From contig MJGA01000005.1 in assembly GCA_001910725.1 (NCBI GenBank), positions 1,178,001 to 1,242,000 of the forward strand: a stretch of 64,000 nt of DNA, given 5' to 3'. Each line of letters begins with the position of its first letter. The first letter of the stretch is position 1. Below are positions 40,946 to 55,965 of the stretch, in pieces. The position numbers were made by a program, and so were the translations under genes. The notes below the pieces were generated by a model. The model saw only the letters and a program-made list of their open reading frames with translations. It had not been told where the DNA came from and did not search any database. This DNA comes from Phanerodontia chrysosporium. Lineage: Eukaryota > Basidiomycota > Agaricomycetes > Polyporales > Phanerochaetaceae.

Positions 40946-41545
40946 TATCACAAAAATGCACTGCCCTAGCGCCTATACACCAAACCAACCAGCAATACTC
41001 ACTGGCACAGGTTTACTTGGACTACAAAGGGTGTAGCCAAGCTTGAAGACGAGGTATAGAGACTAGAGAGGTGAGATGCAATGAGATTGAAGCTGGGGAG
41101 GCACCCCCAGCCCTCAGGGTTTATATACATGTGCACCAGGTCCCCAGGGACCGGTGTGCAGGGTCCTAACTATCTAATACCTACTACACTATTGGCTGGT
41201 GCCCTACAGACATTTCTACATTCTTCTACACATTTCCAAATGTTCCTACAATGTCCCAGAAACCTCCAGAACGTTCCAGCACTGTTTGAATTTGTCCAGA
41301 GACCTTCAGGACTTTCTAGTCCATTCCAGAGTGTCTCAAGGCTTCCAGACCCTTGCCTGCTTCTAGACCTTTGACCATGTGACCCTGAGATACCACACGT
41401 GTGCGCATTACATAACCGCTATATCACTTGACCAGCCCTGAGCCTAGGACTGTCACTCCAGCACTTCTGCATGTCACAGTTCGGAGTAATCACTTCCGTC
41501 ACCTGCTGCCCCTAATCCTAAGTGTTGAGATGGAAAACTGTGACA
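40946..41545 (-). repeat. Solo LTR of the B family (600 bp)
   Basis: Same length and orientation as the LTRs of element B, from TATCACAAAA to AACTGTGACA, with many transitions, so it is an older insertion. The flanks TCCGC (40941-40945) and TCCAC (41546-41550) are a 5-bp duplication with one change. No internal sequence is present, so it arose by LTR-LTR recombination. Confidence 0.9.
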
Positions 41546-41640
41546 TCCACATGTACAACTGTCAACAGTACGTCACCTTTCTCTACAAAATTGATGTCTT
41601 TCTAAATGCTTCACACAGTCTCCTGGTAGAGCTGTGATGC

Positions 41641-42501
41641 ATGATTGTGTCCCACTGTTGTCTGCAAACCCAAATCGCACTTCTGGGCACTTGTGCCTAC
41701 CTCCGAAGTCTATTTTGCGTTGAACTGCGCTGGTTTTGGAAAGCACATCTGTCCACCTATACGTGCTACCCAGACTGTATGGTGGAAGCCATGCAATACA
41801 CCGGCAGCATGGTGTCTGGATCAACAGCTCTACAGTGGCTCCTATGTGACATCGCAACATGGAAAACTATCGACCTCGACTTCTACTGCCCTTACGAAAC
41901 CTTTTCAGTGTTTCTCGCCATGTTGACCCATATTCCAGACATCACCCACTGTGCTACCTTTTGTCTTCACGAACCAACACTCGCGTATGTATGCAATAAC
42001 GGATTCTGCCAGTACGCGGTCCTCATGACAAAGAGGGGGAAGATAGACATTCTTCGCAGTATCTCTATGTCACCCACATACCCTCTCTCATACTTTTATT
42101 TGACACCTATGATGAATTTCGTCAGCGCAGATTGTTTCTCTGTCACGTACCCTCTTCTCACCCTCAATTACCAGGGCATAGTTCTCTACTACTGATTAGG
42201 CCGTAAAGATGTTGATGCTCTTGCCAAATATATTGGCCATGGTTTTGAATATCACAATTGCTTCATGAATTGGGGCAACCCACACTCCAGACTATCTCTA
42301 CATGACTATTGCACTCACGCAGTCCGCCGCTTTGGTGATTCAACCTTGCTTACCATTTACTTTGGATCCGGTCCAATCCACTCGCTGTCTCCCCTTGTCT
42401 GGAACATGATGTGGGTACTAGGTGGTATTATTTGTGGCAGAGAAACTTGTACGTTTCCACTTGCATTCACAGTCACAAACCTGCTTAGTACTATTCAATA
42501 G
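41641..42501 (+). pseudogene. Nucleotidyltransferase-fold-like protein of a multi-copy agaricomycete family, with internal TGA
   Basis: The frame reads GSMVSGSTALQWLLCDI and TIDLDFYC, resembling the hG(S/G)-x(8-14)-DxD core of nucleotidyltransferase-fold proteins and the SGSTALQFF/DLDLY signature I know from expanded, uncharacterised agaricomycete families. Later conserved-looking parts are GKIDILRS, TPMMNFVSADCFSVTYPLLT and, after the stop, KYIGHGFEYHNCF and AVRRFGDSTLL. TGA at 42193-42195 interrupts the frame and the same frame continues to TAG near 42499. No intron is obvious at the stop. Likely a pseudogene; catalytic activity of the family is not established to my knowledge. Confidence 0.5.
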
Positions 42502-42993
42502 ATTCACACATTATATACTGTGGTCATTCATTACGTAGATGAGAATAGAACATTTATTGCATCATTAAGCCACCTACCTGCTCTGCTCCCCTTCGTGCTA
42601 GCGTGACTATTTCCCACTATAGATGATACCAACTAAGCAAATCTTATCACTGGGAAAGCCAAAACTGAAGCGTAGGGCAACAGCAACTCTCGCAACCCAA
42701 TCTCTCTTTACGAATCTGTCACTTCAAGCTGTACACCATTGTTATCATATCTGCCTATAACCACGTTCAATATATGTGTGTTTGTCAATTGTGCACAGCT
42801 TATGAAACTGGGGCTCATCCGTTCAAGGTATGCTGAATATCTTAAAACCTGTACAAGGCCCAGTTACAATCTGCGTCCACTCGTGCTCTTTCACTCTACC
42901 TATTTTGCGCTGCCACCCTGGAATGTGTGAGAGCACACGTATGGAGGCCGGCGCAAATATGTCAATCACGCTTGGCAGCCTTACATAATCATA

Positions 42994-43125
42994 GCGCTTC
43001 AAAAACATATTGGAAGCACTTCCAAAATATCTTGGAAGCGCTTCAAAAACGTTGTGCGAGCGCTTCAAAAACGTTTTGCAAGTACTGCAATAACGTCATA
43101 CAAGCGCTCCAAAAACGTTTAACCT
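42994..43125. repeat. 22-bp minisatellite, six units
   Basis: Six head-to-tail 22-bp units with consensus close to GCGCTTCAAAAACGTTTTGCAA, starting at 42994, 43016, 43038, 43060, 43082 and 43104. The two middle units differ at only three positions, the outer ones at more. Most units carry AACGTT or a variant of it. Confidence 0.9.
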
Positions 43126-43758
43126 GCTCGTGCATCCCCACTACTTGTCTGCCCACCATGCTTCTCCTACATTGCTACTCAAGACTTCTGCGAATGTAGC
43201 ATTTCACCTAGTTGCAATTACCAGCTCGTACAACCATTCTCAGACATCCTCCCTACCTCCTCAACCTCTGTACCAAACCGATTAATTCCTTCCAACACAA
43301 TGTGGTCCTGGAGGCTCACGTCTGTGTCTCTGTCACATTTCTATGATAAGTTGTCTTTTTATGCGAACTATATATACCTTTTGTACCTCCGCTGTACACA
43401 TAGCAATCCTACCAGTTGCACTCGACATATTGTAACCCCCACTTGTCTCCATGTGCTCTCTCGATATACGTGCCACAATGGTCCCTGAATCCCAATACTC
43501 ATCTTCGCCAGATGTACAACCTATGTGACTCTGTATAATTGCAATCTTGCCCTTCCGGTTCCGCGTCTCCTATCTACGTGAGTCACCACTATGATCGCGT
43601 GCTGAACGCTGCTTTACTTGTTGCACTGTAGACTAGTAGCACCTTCTTCGTTCCTTCGTTGATCTCTGCCAGTTCTTCCTCTGTTCTGTCATTGATCTCT
43701 GGTTACTCTCGTTCTTCACCTTCCCACCATTTGGTCGTGCCAACTTCAAGGAACGGCA

Positions 43759-44514
43759 TTGAGGTATGTGTGTACTTACTCTCACCCAAGTCAATGTGTT
43801 CACAACTGTCATCAGACCGCGCTTCATTGTCAATGTGATGCACTCGAAGAACTGCGTTCGACTATGACTCTGGCTAATGAACATTGCCATATTTATCCAG
43901 TCTCTGCCATTGCCCTGCATTTGGGCTGGGGTATGAGCTTCCTGGAGCATTTCCTGTGCAACGACGGCATTCCTATAATCACCACACTGGTTGGACGTGT
44001 GGTGAACACCAGCTTCGTCAACACACGGAAGTTACCCCTCCCCAAGGTTGACCTCGCCATAATGCCTCTCCGTGTGAAAGATCTCTGGCACTCCCGTGAT
44101 CTCCAATGCTATTTACATTCAGGAGGTTACAGTGTGCATGCTATGTACCCTGCATCGCCGTACATTGTGTTTGAAAAGCAACAACCTGTGTGCAACCTTT
44201 ATCCGTTTTTCTTGGTAATTTGTTGTACCTGCTGAAATGACAACATGACTCATATTTCTTCATCTCAGTTTGCCAAGTTTTTGCACGTCTACGATGCGCC
44301 CTTTGGCATTGTTCACACTTATCCATTCCTGAAGCGGATCGACCCCACAATACTCGACATAGGTGACGTGGTCACTGTTTATTTTCAGGTTGTCCGCGAC
44401 GGGGTTACCAAGTACCTTCTTCATCATGTGGTTCACCTTTATGGAAGCAATGACCCTGCTATCTGCGACATCGATCCTTACTTCAACATTGAAAATGCAT
44501 ATGCTTCTGCATGA
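43759..44514 (+). CDS. Member of an unrecognised small-protein family (copy 4), two exons
   Basis: Exon 1 (about 43759-44214) and exon 2 (44269-44514) join in frame across a 54-nt intron with GTAATT donor and CATCTCAG acceptor. The product has the family core FLCNDGIPIITTLVGRVVN then KVDLAIMPLRVKDLWH, then YSVHAMYPASPYIVF, and in exon 2 FAKFLHVYDAPFGIVH and DIGDVVTVYFQVVRDG, ending AYASA*. This is the only copy that remains open with a plausible intron, so it may be the functional member. The true start could be the ATG at about 43864. It is beta-rich in appearance, with no signal peptide or membrane span. I do not recognise the family. Confidence 0.45.
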
Positions 44515-47004
44515 CTGTACTGGCCCTGTGTACATTCAGTCCCCTACATTTTTTCCTCACTATCGTTGTCTGTCTAATGTGTCGATTTCTGCTCCCAAGT
44601 TCTTTGTTGTGACGTTCTCCCTGCACTTGGTCAGTTAATCCAGCAATGTCTATGAGTACAGCCTCGCGAATCAACACAAAGTCTCCCCCTTTCATTTTCT
44701 CTTCGTCTTCCTTTCCTGTCATATGTTATGAATAATCATCCTCTTGGCCTTCCTCTCTGCATCGCTTGCATGCAACAGATGTCTACACTCCCGGTACGCC
44801 CATACTCTTACTGTTGCTGATCAAAAAGAAAGAAAAAATATTGTGGTTGTTATGGAACTCCAAAAACATCCTGTCTGTTTTACAATTTCACATCATGTTG
44901 CAGATGTGCTGAGTTACATTTCAGGTGCCCATTACATTTCGTACAGTATATATACTCTGCTCAATCAACATCGACTTCCTACCTACCCACTTCTATTTCT
45001 ATGGTTGACATCCCACTTGCTATCATTGCAACCGTTCTCTTGTTCTTGCATGGTGATCGGTAAGACTTCTCGCCTTCTTACTTGTCATATAACCTGACCA
45101 TGTTTGTTTGTAGGCAGATACTCCTCGTGTCGCATGCGTCTGTCAGATGTGGCAAGTTCTCATGCAAGTCGCACTGTTTAGATATGTCAATCTGTTCATC
45201 CGCTATCCAGATGCATTTGCATCTTTGCTTGACGTTCTTCACTCACTCTGATCTCTGTGACATTGTGCAAGCCATCTCCATCCATAGCACCCAATGCTGT
45301 ACACATCGGTTACGATCATGCGCTTCTTGCTCATACTGTGAAGCTATCGATGTCTGCAGTTTATACGAAGCTTTGACTTTACTCCTGTTGGTCCGAACTA
45401 TCTCCCTTAGACATCTTCAATTGCGCTGGTGCTCCCGAGTCCATGAAAGCGGTCATACATGCGCAATGCCATCATCCTTCCCCACCATAATAAAACTGTC
45501 GCTTTTGCTTCTTTTCCTATGCGACCCATTGTCGGAGGCCATGCGCATCCTTGCTTTCACCCCTTCCATTGCCCACGTTGTCATGGCCACACACCATCAT
45601 TACCCTAGGTGGAATCCGGCATATTCTCCTCCAATGCCTCTCCACGGACAAGTACTCGACGTACCGGTCATCCAGTTCCCTCACTACATTGTTCACTGCC
45701 TCTCAAGTACAGTCCAAGCTTGCATACTGTACTTGTACAATGTAACTGTTCAACATGCATTACCTGTTACCGCCCTTTTGTGCAAGACACAAACCTCCCT
45801 TGTTGAACTGCATCTTCATTTTGCATGATGCAGCTGTCGTACGAATGTTTTCTTTTCAGCACTTTGTGTTTAGTACTCATGTATATTACAGTCGATGGCC
45901 TAGCGTGGATCGAGCATATACTCTTGGTGCTTTGCACATCACTCGAAGTATTCGCCTTCTGCCTCGAAGTCTCCTTCAAACCTGTGGCGACACTTGCAGA
46001 GCGAGCCAGCATTGTGGCCGTCATGCTCGCATCTGTTCCTGACAGCATGCACCACATTGTTCTTAGGTCCACCTTGGGAACAATGACCCTTCTCACTGTT
46101 GTGATGCGCAGACTCTGAGATGGAGGAGAATAGCGAGATGATAATTTTGGGGATTTTCTACAGCTTTTATAACCTACATAGTTTTACTTCCGTGTATCTA
46201 AAGTAGGTAATAATCAAATGGAAAATACTCGCTCTGCAAAAGGCGGAATTTAATCTAGCAGATTGATAAGGGAGTGCTAGAGATTGATAAATACAGAATC
46301 TAATCTACGCATTACTCAGAGCAGGAAAAGAGAATGGGGAAGGCAGCGAGACTTGTCCCGCCACGAGACCTTGTAAGGATACGCCGACGCACATTTTTTG
46401 ATGGGCGCTCGGTGCTTCAGCCCTCTGGGCGCGCCGAGCTTTTGACTTCTGTCTGCATGACAATTTTGAATGCGCCCTGGTGGGGCGACTTTCAACACTC
46501 ACGCCTTGCCTGCATACACGCTCTACCCTGGAATGGCGTCCGCATCCAATTGATGAATGAATGTAGCTGTGCCGTGGTATACATTGCTATCAGGCATCGA
46601 GCACTTGAGGCGAGTAGACGACAAACGTTCCTTTTCGCGTGGATCCATGACTTTCGTTCTGCCATCCTCTAACACCTTCTAGACTTGTAACTATCTCATC
46701 GCCTGCGTTTTGTTCTATAGGTACCTACTCTTCTTCATTTTGCCAACACCTCTATATCAGAACTTACTGTATATTAACTCTTTGTTCCTATTGGTATATA
46801 TCCAGCCTGATAACAACAAATTTGTTGCACGCTTCGACTTCTGGTGCCACGAAGCTCTCCTACCCCAGGTAGTCTATGTCTCAAAATTCGCGTTGAAGCG
46901 AATATATTTGTGGTTGTATTGTGGTTGTATGCCAGGCATCTCTATACCTGGATTTTTTTGTGGTGCGAGGGGAATCGGCGTCGGGTGCTAGCTGACATCT
47001 ACAA
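44515..47004. other. Gene-poor region with unassigned ORFs
   Basis: The longest open stretch is 45082-45828 (248 aa, Cys/His/Leu-rich), followed by 45825-46118 (hydrophobic, VDGLAWIEHILLVLCTSLE). Neither shows a family motif, and the composition looks like chance translation of T/C-rich DNA. No LTR or RNA gene was seen. Confidence 0.4.
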
Positions 47005-47075
47005 GTTACAGTTTGGAGTAATTGCTTCTGTCACCTACTGCCTCTAACCCTAAGGGTCGATAAAAAACTGTGACA
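47005..47075 (-). repeat. Fragment of a B-family LTR (U3 end, about 70 bp)
   Basis: It resembles the last 70 nt of the plus-strand B LTR: G-G-A-G-T-A-A-T, then GCTTCTGTCACCTACTGCC, CTAACCCTAAGGG and AAAAACTGTGACA, with several substitutions. The rest of the LTR is missing to its left. Confidence 0.8.
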
Positions 47076-47630
47076 GCTGCACCTCATTGTCGACCTTTCC
47101 ATTTGCCCTCCTTCATGCAGTGTCAAGCCTTTGCTTCACAACATTCAATGTGACACTGAGATTGGTGAAAGGGTGTAATCAATGTTCTGCATGTTCTGCA
47201 GCTTCAATGCCTCATATATAAGGTCAGTTACTGTACAGTGACAACAAAAACATTCTAGACAAGCTATATAAATATTGTCATGATTTTACCAAGCTTAACA
47301 GGTGAGCAGTTACAGTATAAATGTATCCGAAATCGAGGCACCGGTGTCATTTGGACATTGCAATACCTCCTGTACTAGACACAAGCATTCTGGATGTATA
47401 AGAGTTGGACATTATATAGCTGTGAGCTGTATTCACATAGTAGCACCATCACCTGGTGGCAGACAGGCCACAGACACACACAAAGCCAGTTGTCCCAACT
47501 AGTGGTGGTACACTGTACTTGTTTAGGAATGTTGCCGATTTTGCTTAGGCGCTGTGTCACGTGAGAGTGCTTGGGGAGGCATGGGTCGGTGCGAAGGGCG
47601 GTGAGTGGTCAACGAGCAGAACCAATCACC
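47076..47630. other. Intergenic/5' region before HAP2
   Basis: No gene recognised. The sequence includes TCACGTGA at about 47555 and AACCAATCACC (a CCAAT motif) at 47620-47630 directly before the HAP2 start codon, which could allow autoregulation by the CCAAT-binding complex; that is inference. Confidence 0.4.
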
Positions 47631-49047
47631 ATGGAGAGCGTCGATCAGCTGTTCAACCCCTCGTCTTATCACACATACCGTACGTGCTCTCACTACTCAT
47701 CGTACATTCCTCTACTCATGCCGCACAGAGCACAACCAACCGCAGGTTTTTCCTTTCTATCCATCTCAAACCCATCCCCAGCCTTCAGCTTCAGCAACCG
47801 ATCCGTCCCGCAATTCTTCTCCTGCTCCCAGTGCGCTCCCAGGCTCGTCCTCACATGGCCTCTACCTGCACCAGGCTGCCGTCACGGAGCAACCATCGAG
47901 TCAAGACCAGCCTCCTGAGACTCCTGTAGATCAAATTCAAGACGATACGCCCATCGATGAAGAGCCGCTTTATGTCAACGCCAAACAGTACTACCGTATC
48001 TTAAAGAGAAGGGTGGCGAGGGCTCGATTGGAGGAGGTACACAGATTATCTCGTCAACGGAAGGTGCGTCTTTTGCCGTAGCAGTTGGTGCTTTGCTCAA
48101 TTTCGCAAATGAGCAGCCTTACCTTCATGAAAGTCGGCATAAACATGCAATGCGACGCCCGCGCGGACCGGGGGGTCGTTTCCTCACGTCGGAAGAGATC
48201 GCGGCGCAGAAGAACTCGCAGACACCCGTGGAAGAGCCTTCTGCTTCAAATTCGCAGGATGGGGACGAAGACGAAGATCACGGTGTCGATATGACAATTC
48301 CTAGTCCCGCAGAGCGGCTGCCTACCTCGTCTCTGCCAGAAGTACATCCCGAGGATGCGAACTCTAGCCAGTCACAAGCAATTAGAGCTCCTGCTATCCA
48401 ACCACTTCTTCAGCCTCGCCCGCAAATCCAGATCCAGACGATGCATCCTTTGCAGAAATCGGATCAGGAATTGGCCCACCCCTTACAGTCCCAAAGTACC
48501 CCAGCCCACCTCCCGGTCCAAAGCCCGTTCGGCGAACATGTATCTTTGCCCCACTCTGCGGGCACGCTTGATATGCTCAGCGCGTCGTTTCTATCTCCGT
48601 CCCATCCCACCACCCCGACCGCGCTGTCTCCTCATAATTCCCTCCCAGATGTGATGCCACCACCAGACCGAATCCCGCATGATCATCACGGTGGCCACGG
48701 GCATCCTCACGTGCATCCTCATTCCCGTAGCCATGATCATCAACGTCGGATGAGTACCAACTCACCTGCCACAGCTACGTCATCGCAAGTAAGCCCTGCC
48801 GTTTCCACACCGTCTAGCAACCTCCCTGGTGTGCGTAACACGTATGCCGCGATGCAAATGCACCATGTGCCACACCCTCACGCTCATGCGCGGCACCACT
48901 CTTCATATATAAACCGTGCTGAACGTTTTTATGCAACTAATCCGGGTCAAGGCGAGTGCTCCTTTTCATTCTGTCCCACAATCTAACTTACAATTTGCAG
49001 GTGCAATGAATAATTTGCGCTTCGACAATGCCGTCGATAGACAATGA
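47631..49047 (+). CDS. HAP2: CCAAT-binding factor subunit HAP2 / NF-YA
   Basis: Subunit A of the heterotrimeric CCAAT-binding complex, a nuclear transcription factor; it gives sequence specificity to the HAP3/HAP5 histone-fold pair. Exons 47631-47679, 47729-48063, 48117-48951 and 49001-49047 give 421 aa. The conserved core is exact: EPLYVNAKQYYRILKRR (subunit association helix), RARLEEVHRLSRQRK, then across intron 2 PYLHESRHKHAMRR and RGPGGRF (DNA contact). The flanks are Pro/Ser/Gln/His-rich and low complexity. Introns 1 and 2 are GT-AG (49 and 53 nt). Intron 3 (48952-49000) must start GCGAGT and end TTTGCAG to reach the last exon GAMNNLRFDNAVDRQ*, a GC-AG intron. If it is not spliced, the frame ends shortly after at CPTI*. 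Confidence 0.92.
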
Positions 49048-49202
49048 GACCTGTTATCCTTGTGATTTATATCTTATCTTTTGTCTTGCTTTGAGATACA
49101 ACATCCTAGATGCCTCTGGCCCCTTCCAAGCTCGTTTAATTGATCTTTACATTTGTCTGATTTTGTCCCAATAACCGAAATGTACGCAAGACATGTATTC
49201 AT

Positions 49203-50186
49203 CTATATCTGTTCTACTTCCATGGCGTCGTCATCGTCGAGCGTAATCTCATCTAAAATGCCGTTCTCGAGGTTCTCCGCCTGCATGTTCTGGTCGTCTG
49301 TACCCAGGGAAGGCTCGGTCACCTCCGATGATTCTTCCACCTTGCCAGCGCATTCCGGCAAAGGTAGTGGCAGCACCGGCTTGAAGAGGACCAGTGCTTT
49401 ACTTGAGTCCGGCGAGGTTAGCCCTTCCTGGAAGTCAGGTTCGCGGCGTGACCTCAACCTATCCAGCAGCGCGCCATTCACCTGCACAGCCGGCTCGTCC
49501 GCAGGTTCATCCGTGTCGGAATCGTCCAAATCAACAATTACGATACCTGCGGGGCGACAATTGGAAATAAGCATGTGGATTCGCTGGGCTGCTGGCTCAC
49601 ATGTTACTCACGGTCTTTCTCTGGTTCATACCACGAACGCGATTTCATCGTCACCTCTGGAACTTCTGGCACCGCTGCAGGCGAGGTGGGTTCTTCAATT
49701 GACCCAGGGAATATTACTGGGGAGGTATGATCCACCACCTGGTCGGTGTGGGTGTTCCAGCCAACGGATGTTGGTGGCTGTAACGGTGGGAAGCCAGCCT
49801 TATACTGCGGGCTGACGTATGGGTCGCGATGCGGGAAGCAAGACCTGCGCTGGTGGGGTGGATGCAGGGCAGAGTTAAGGGACAGTTGCGCGAGACCGTT
49901 CTCGAGGGCATCGCACCGACGACGCTTAGGAAGAAAGGAGTCGGCGTCGGAGGAGTCGTCAGAACTATCGAGTTCAGGGTTTTGCGCTTGTTGGAGGGCA
50001 TACGAAACCAAGGATGCATGGAGCAGATAGGATATGTCCAGCTTGCGGCCATGGCGGTATAAGAGTGATGTTCGAAACGGTTGACCCTGTCAAGGATTTG
50101 GAATGTCATCCTTCTCCATATCCGTCGAAACTTCGGGAAGCGCCGAGGAGGATGTCGCTATTACTCCTGCCATGTCCAGTCTCATG
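49203..50186 (-). CDS. Unknown protein, probably nuclear, low complexity
   Basis: Minus-strand gene whose coding sequence joins at a clear intron (49547-49611, GTGAGT...CCCGCAG): YEPEKD continues into RIVIVDLDDSDTDEPAD. Upstream the frame reads LYRHGRKLDISYLLHASLVS, then SSDDSSDADSFLPKRRR, a basic cluster that could be a nuclear signal, and ends AMEVEQI*. A first short exon MRLDMAGG starting at 50186, with a roughly 78-nt intron ending CCTTGACAG, is one workable 5' model. An alternative ATG lies at 50208 but is out of frame after splicing. I do not recognise the family. The tail is acidic (LDDDDAMEVE). It is convergent with HAP2 and lies 130 nt beyond the 3' end of RPS18. Confidence 0.6.
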
Positions 50187-50316
50187 ATCAACCAGCTCGT
50201 ACGCCATTAGATTCCAGTTGAAGCCAGTACTCAGATAGCATAATGGAATGGAGGCATGTACAGACAGCGTGCGATACAGGCATGGAGGAGAGCAGGATAA
50301 CGAGAAAGCAAGACAT

Positions 50317-50947
50317 CTAACCGCGCTTCTTGGAGACACCGACAGTCTTACCACGGCGGCCTGGGGAACATTTTCAGCAACTGCTTCATGATGAGACGGG
50401 TTATCGCGTACCTGTTGTCTTGGTGTGCTGGCCACGAACACGGAGGCCCCAGAAGTGACGAAGGCCACGGTGCGCACGGATCTTCTTCAGACGCTCCAAG
50501 TCATCACGCAGCTTCGAGTCGACGGCGTTGGAAAGAATCTGGCTGTTCTTGCCGTCGACGATGTCCCGTTGCCTGTTCAAGAACCAAGTGGGAATCTTGA
50601 ACTGTGTCGGGTTTTGGATGATGGTGACCAGACGCTCAAGCTCGTCCGAGTTGAGCTCACCGGCACTGGTGAGATGCGATGCGTGAGTCTTGGCTAGCAC
50701 GACTACTCTGAAACCACGCACCGCTTGTTCAGATCGACATCCGCCTTCTTGCAAACAATGTTGGCGTAGCGACGGCCGACACCCTTGATCTCCGTCAAGG
50801 CGTACATGACCTTGCGCTTTCCATCAACGTTAGTGTTGAGGAGACGCAGAATGTGCTGGGAACCAGTATTAGACGAAGCTTCATTGCCTCATAACGGAGT
50901 GAACGCACTTGGAACTGTTGGTGGGCTTCCGGGACGACGAGGGACAT
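50317..50947 (-). CDS. RPS18: 40S ribosomal protein S18 (uS13)
   Basis: Component of the small-subunit head that contacts the large subunit and the P-site tRNA region. Four exons (50909-50947, 50722-50855, 50412-50665, 50317-50360) give 156 aa, the normal eukaryotic length. It begins [13 protein letters not shown], continues [20 protein letters not shown], then [16 protein letters not shown] (helix-hairpin-helix), and ends [19 protein letters not shown]. All three introns are 51-56 nt GT-AG. No defect was seen. The gene lies in tandem with AlaRS on the minus strand; the upstream 430 nt up to the AlaRS stop should hold its promoter. Confidence 0.96.
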
Positions 50948-51379
50948 GGCGGGCAGGAAATGGACGAAGAAACCTATGTGCAGAACGGGTCAGATTAGGC
51001 TGCTGTGGTTCATCCCCCCGCATCGGACTGCATCCAGCCCCTCGCCTCCATCCAGCCCCCCAAATTTTACTCTCCCCGGTATCCCTACGATCCACTTGCA
51101 GCATTCCTGCACAAGATGTGGTTCCCGTTGTAGCAGAATGGCGTACTCACCGGTATCTTGAAGTTCGCCTCCCTCTGGGCCGTCCTGAAACTGGAGACAC
51201 CGTGAATAGGCTGGTTATGTAATCACAAGCGCCCAAAGCGACCATTCCGCGCTAAAGTCTTTGACCTGATCAACACTTCTCACATACTATCACGTTTCGA
51301 CACAGTGTAACGTCAGAGCAGGAGCATTAGCATTCTCAAACAAACGTGGGATAGTACATAGTACAGATGCAAACAAGGC
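50948..51379. other. Intergenic region: RPS18 promoter and AlaRS 3' end
   Basis: Non-coding as far as I can see. A C-rich stretch (CATCCCCCCGCATCGG, near 51010) and repeated CATCCAGCCCC lie upstream of RPS18. No TATA box is obvious, in line with many ribosomal-protein promoters. Confidence 0.45.
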
Positions 51380-54835
<3,456 letters not shown>

Positions 54836-54964
54836 GCGAGTCAGTAATCCGAGATCACCTCTTGATTGGGCATACCACGTGGAGTAGACGCCCAATATCC
54901 CGTGTTCACGTCCGCGTGGGGTCGTTCATGACACTTCCACCATCCTCAGTCTCTTCGCGGCATA
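54836..54964. promoter_or_regulatory. Short divergent promoter between ALA1 and the THO1-like gene
   Basis: Only 129 nt separate the two start codons, so the promoters must overlap. No TATA box is evident. Confidence 0.5.
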
Positions 54965-55965
54965 ATGGAGTCCAAGCTGTGCGTGTGATAGGCCCTACAA
55001 TGCTTGATCTTACTGACATCCAGACGCTAGGAAAGCTCTCAAAGTTGTGGACTTGAAAGAGATCCTCTCGAAGGCTCAAGTCACTGTCACAGGCAAGGCG
55101 AACAAGTCAGACCTAATTACGAAGATTATCGCGTCACCAGAAGCAACTAAGGTATACGAAGAGCAGTACGGGTCCCCTGCAAGCAAAGACGCGTCTACCG
55201 AACCCATTCAGGCTGTTTCGAAGCCAACAAGTGGTGCTGCGGTGGGTACTCACGCTAGCCCTGCTTCGCTCTCATGCATTGACACCGCCTCCCCGCTGAA
55301 CAAGTCTTCCAAGCCGACTGAGTAAGTGGTTTTTGGTTATCGTGGTTGGACAAGGCCACTGATTCGCCTACACAGGCTCTCCGGACAGCTCCCTAACCGC
55401 ACTGAGGCCAAGCCTACGTCGTCAGCGCCACTCTCCACCTCAGCAGCTGCACTCACATCGTCGGCAAAGCCAGTAAGCAACATGTTGTACAACAAAGACT
55501 ATTCTTACATACAGCGCAAAGGTTGCAGACATTGCAGCAGCACCGGCACAGCCCAATGTAGCTGACACTGCGCCAGAAGACCCCGAGCTGGAAAGGCGCA
55601 AGGCCCGTGCTGCAAGGTTTGGGATCCCTCTAGTCGAGCCTACCCTGCCAAAGTCGGTGAAGACGGGTCAACAAAGAAATGTTGCTGCTGACAGCTCAGG
55701 CGCACCTTTGGACGTGAGCAGACTTGTGTTTCCTATCCGTTCCAGGCTTGAAGAGTCACACTCGCAGGATCCCGCTAAACTGGAAGCTCGTGCAAAGCGG
55801 TTCGGCCTCTCTGTTGCCGAGGCTAAGGCCAGGACAACGAAGGAAGACAGCGGTCTCAGCAAGGGTACTAAGCGTTCTGCGCCTGCAGTTGACCCCGAGG
55901 AGGAAGAAAAGCGGAGGAAGAGGGCTGAGCGGTTTGGTCTGCCTGTGACCTCCGTGAATGCCTAA
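54965..55965 (+). CDS. THO1: SAP-domain protein, THO1 / SARNP homologue
   Basis: RNA/DNA-binding partner of the THO/TREX mRNA export machinery. Exons 54965-54978, 55031-55321, 55376-55472 and 55522-55965 give 281 aa. The SAP domain is at the very N-terminus (MESKLKALKVVDLKEILSKA...KSDLITKIIAS), as in THO1. A low-complexity Ala/Ser/Pro/Thr linker follows. The C-terminal half has three repeats of the Tho1 RNA-binding motif: RKARAARFGIPL, LEARAKRFGLSV and RRKRAERFGLPV. Splice choice for exon 1 follows the only join that keeps the SAP domain in frame (acceptor CGCTAG at 55030). Function is from the family; the gene name is assigned by domain architecture. Confidence 0.85.

Noticed and set aside
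43010..43125. CRISPR-like array at the 22-bp repeat
   Set aside because: Units are directly adjacent without spacers and the genome is eukaryotic; it is a minisatellite.
45082..46118. Long plus-strand ORFs of 248 and 97 aa
   Set aside because: Composition is Cys/His/Leu/Ser-rich as expected from chance translation of T/C-rich DNA; no motif, intron pattern or repeat of family members supports them.
46250..46990. Possible Helitron or other DNA-transposon end around the GC-rich GGGCGCTCGG...CGCGCCGAGC segment
   Set aside because: No transposase, terminal inverted repeats or target duplication could be found.
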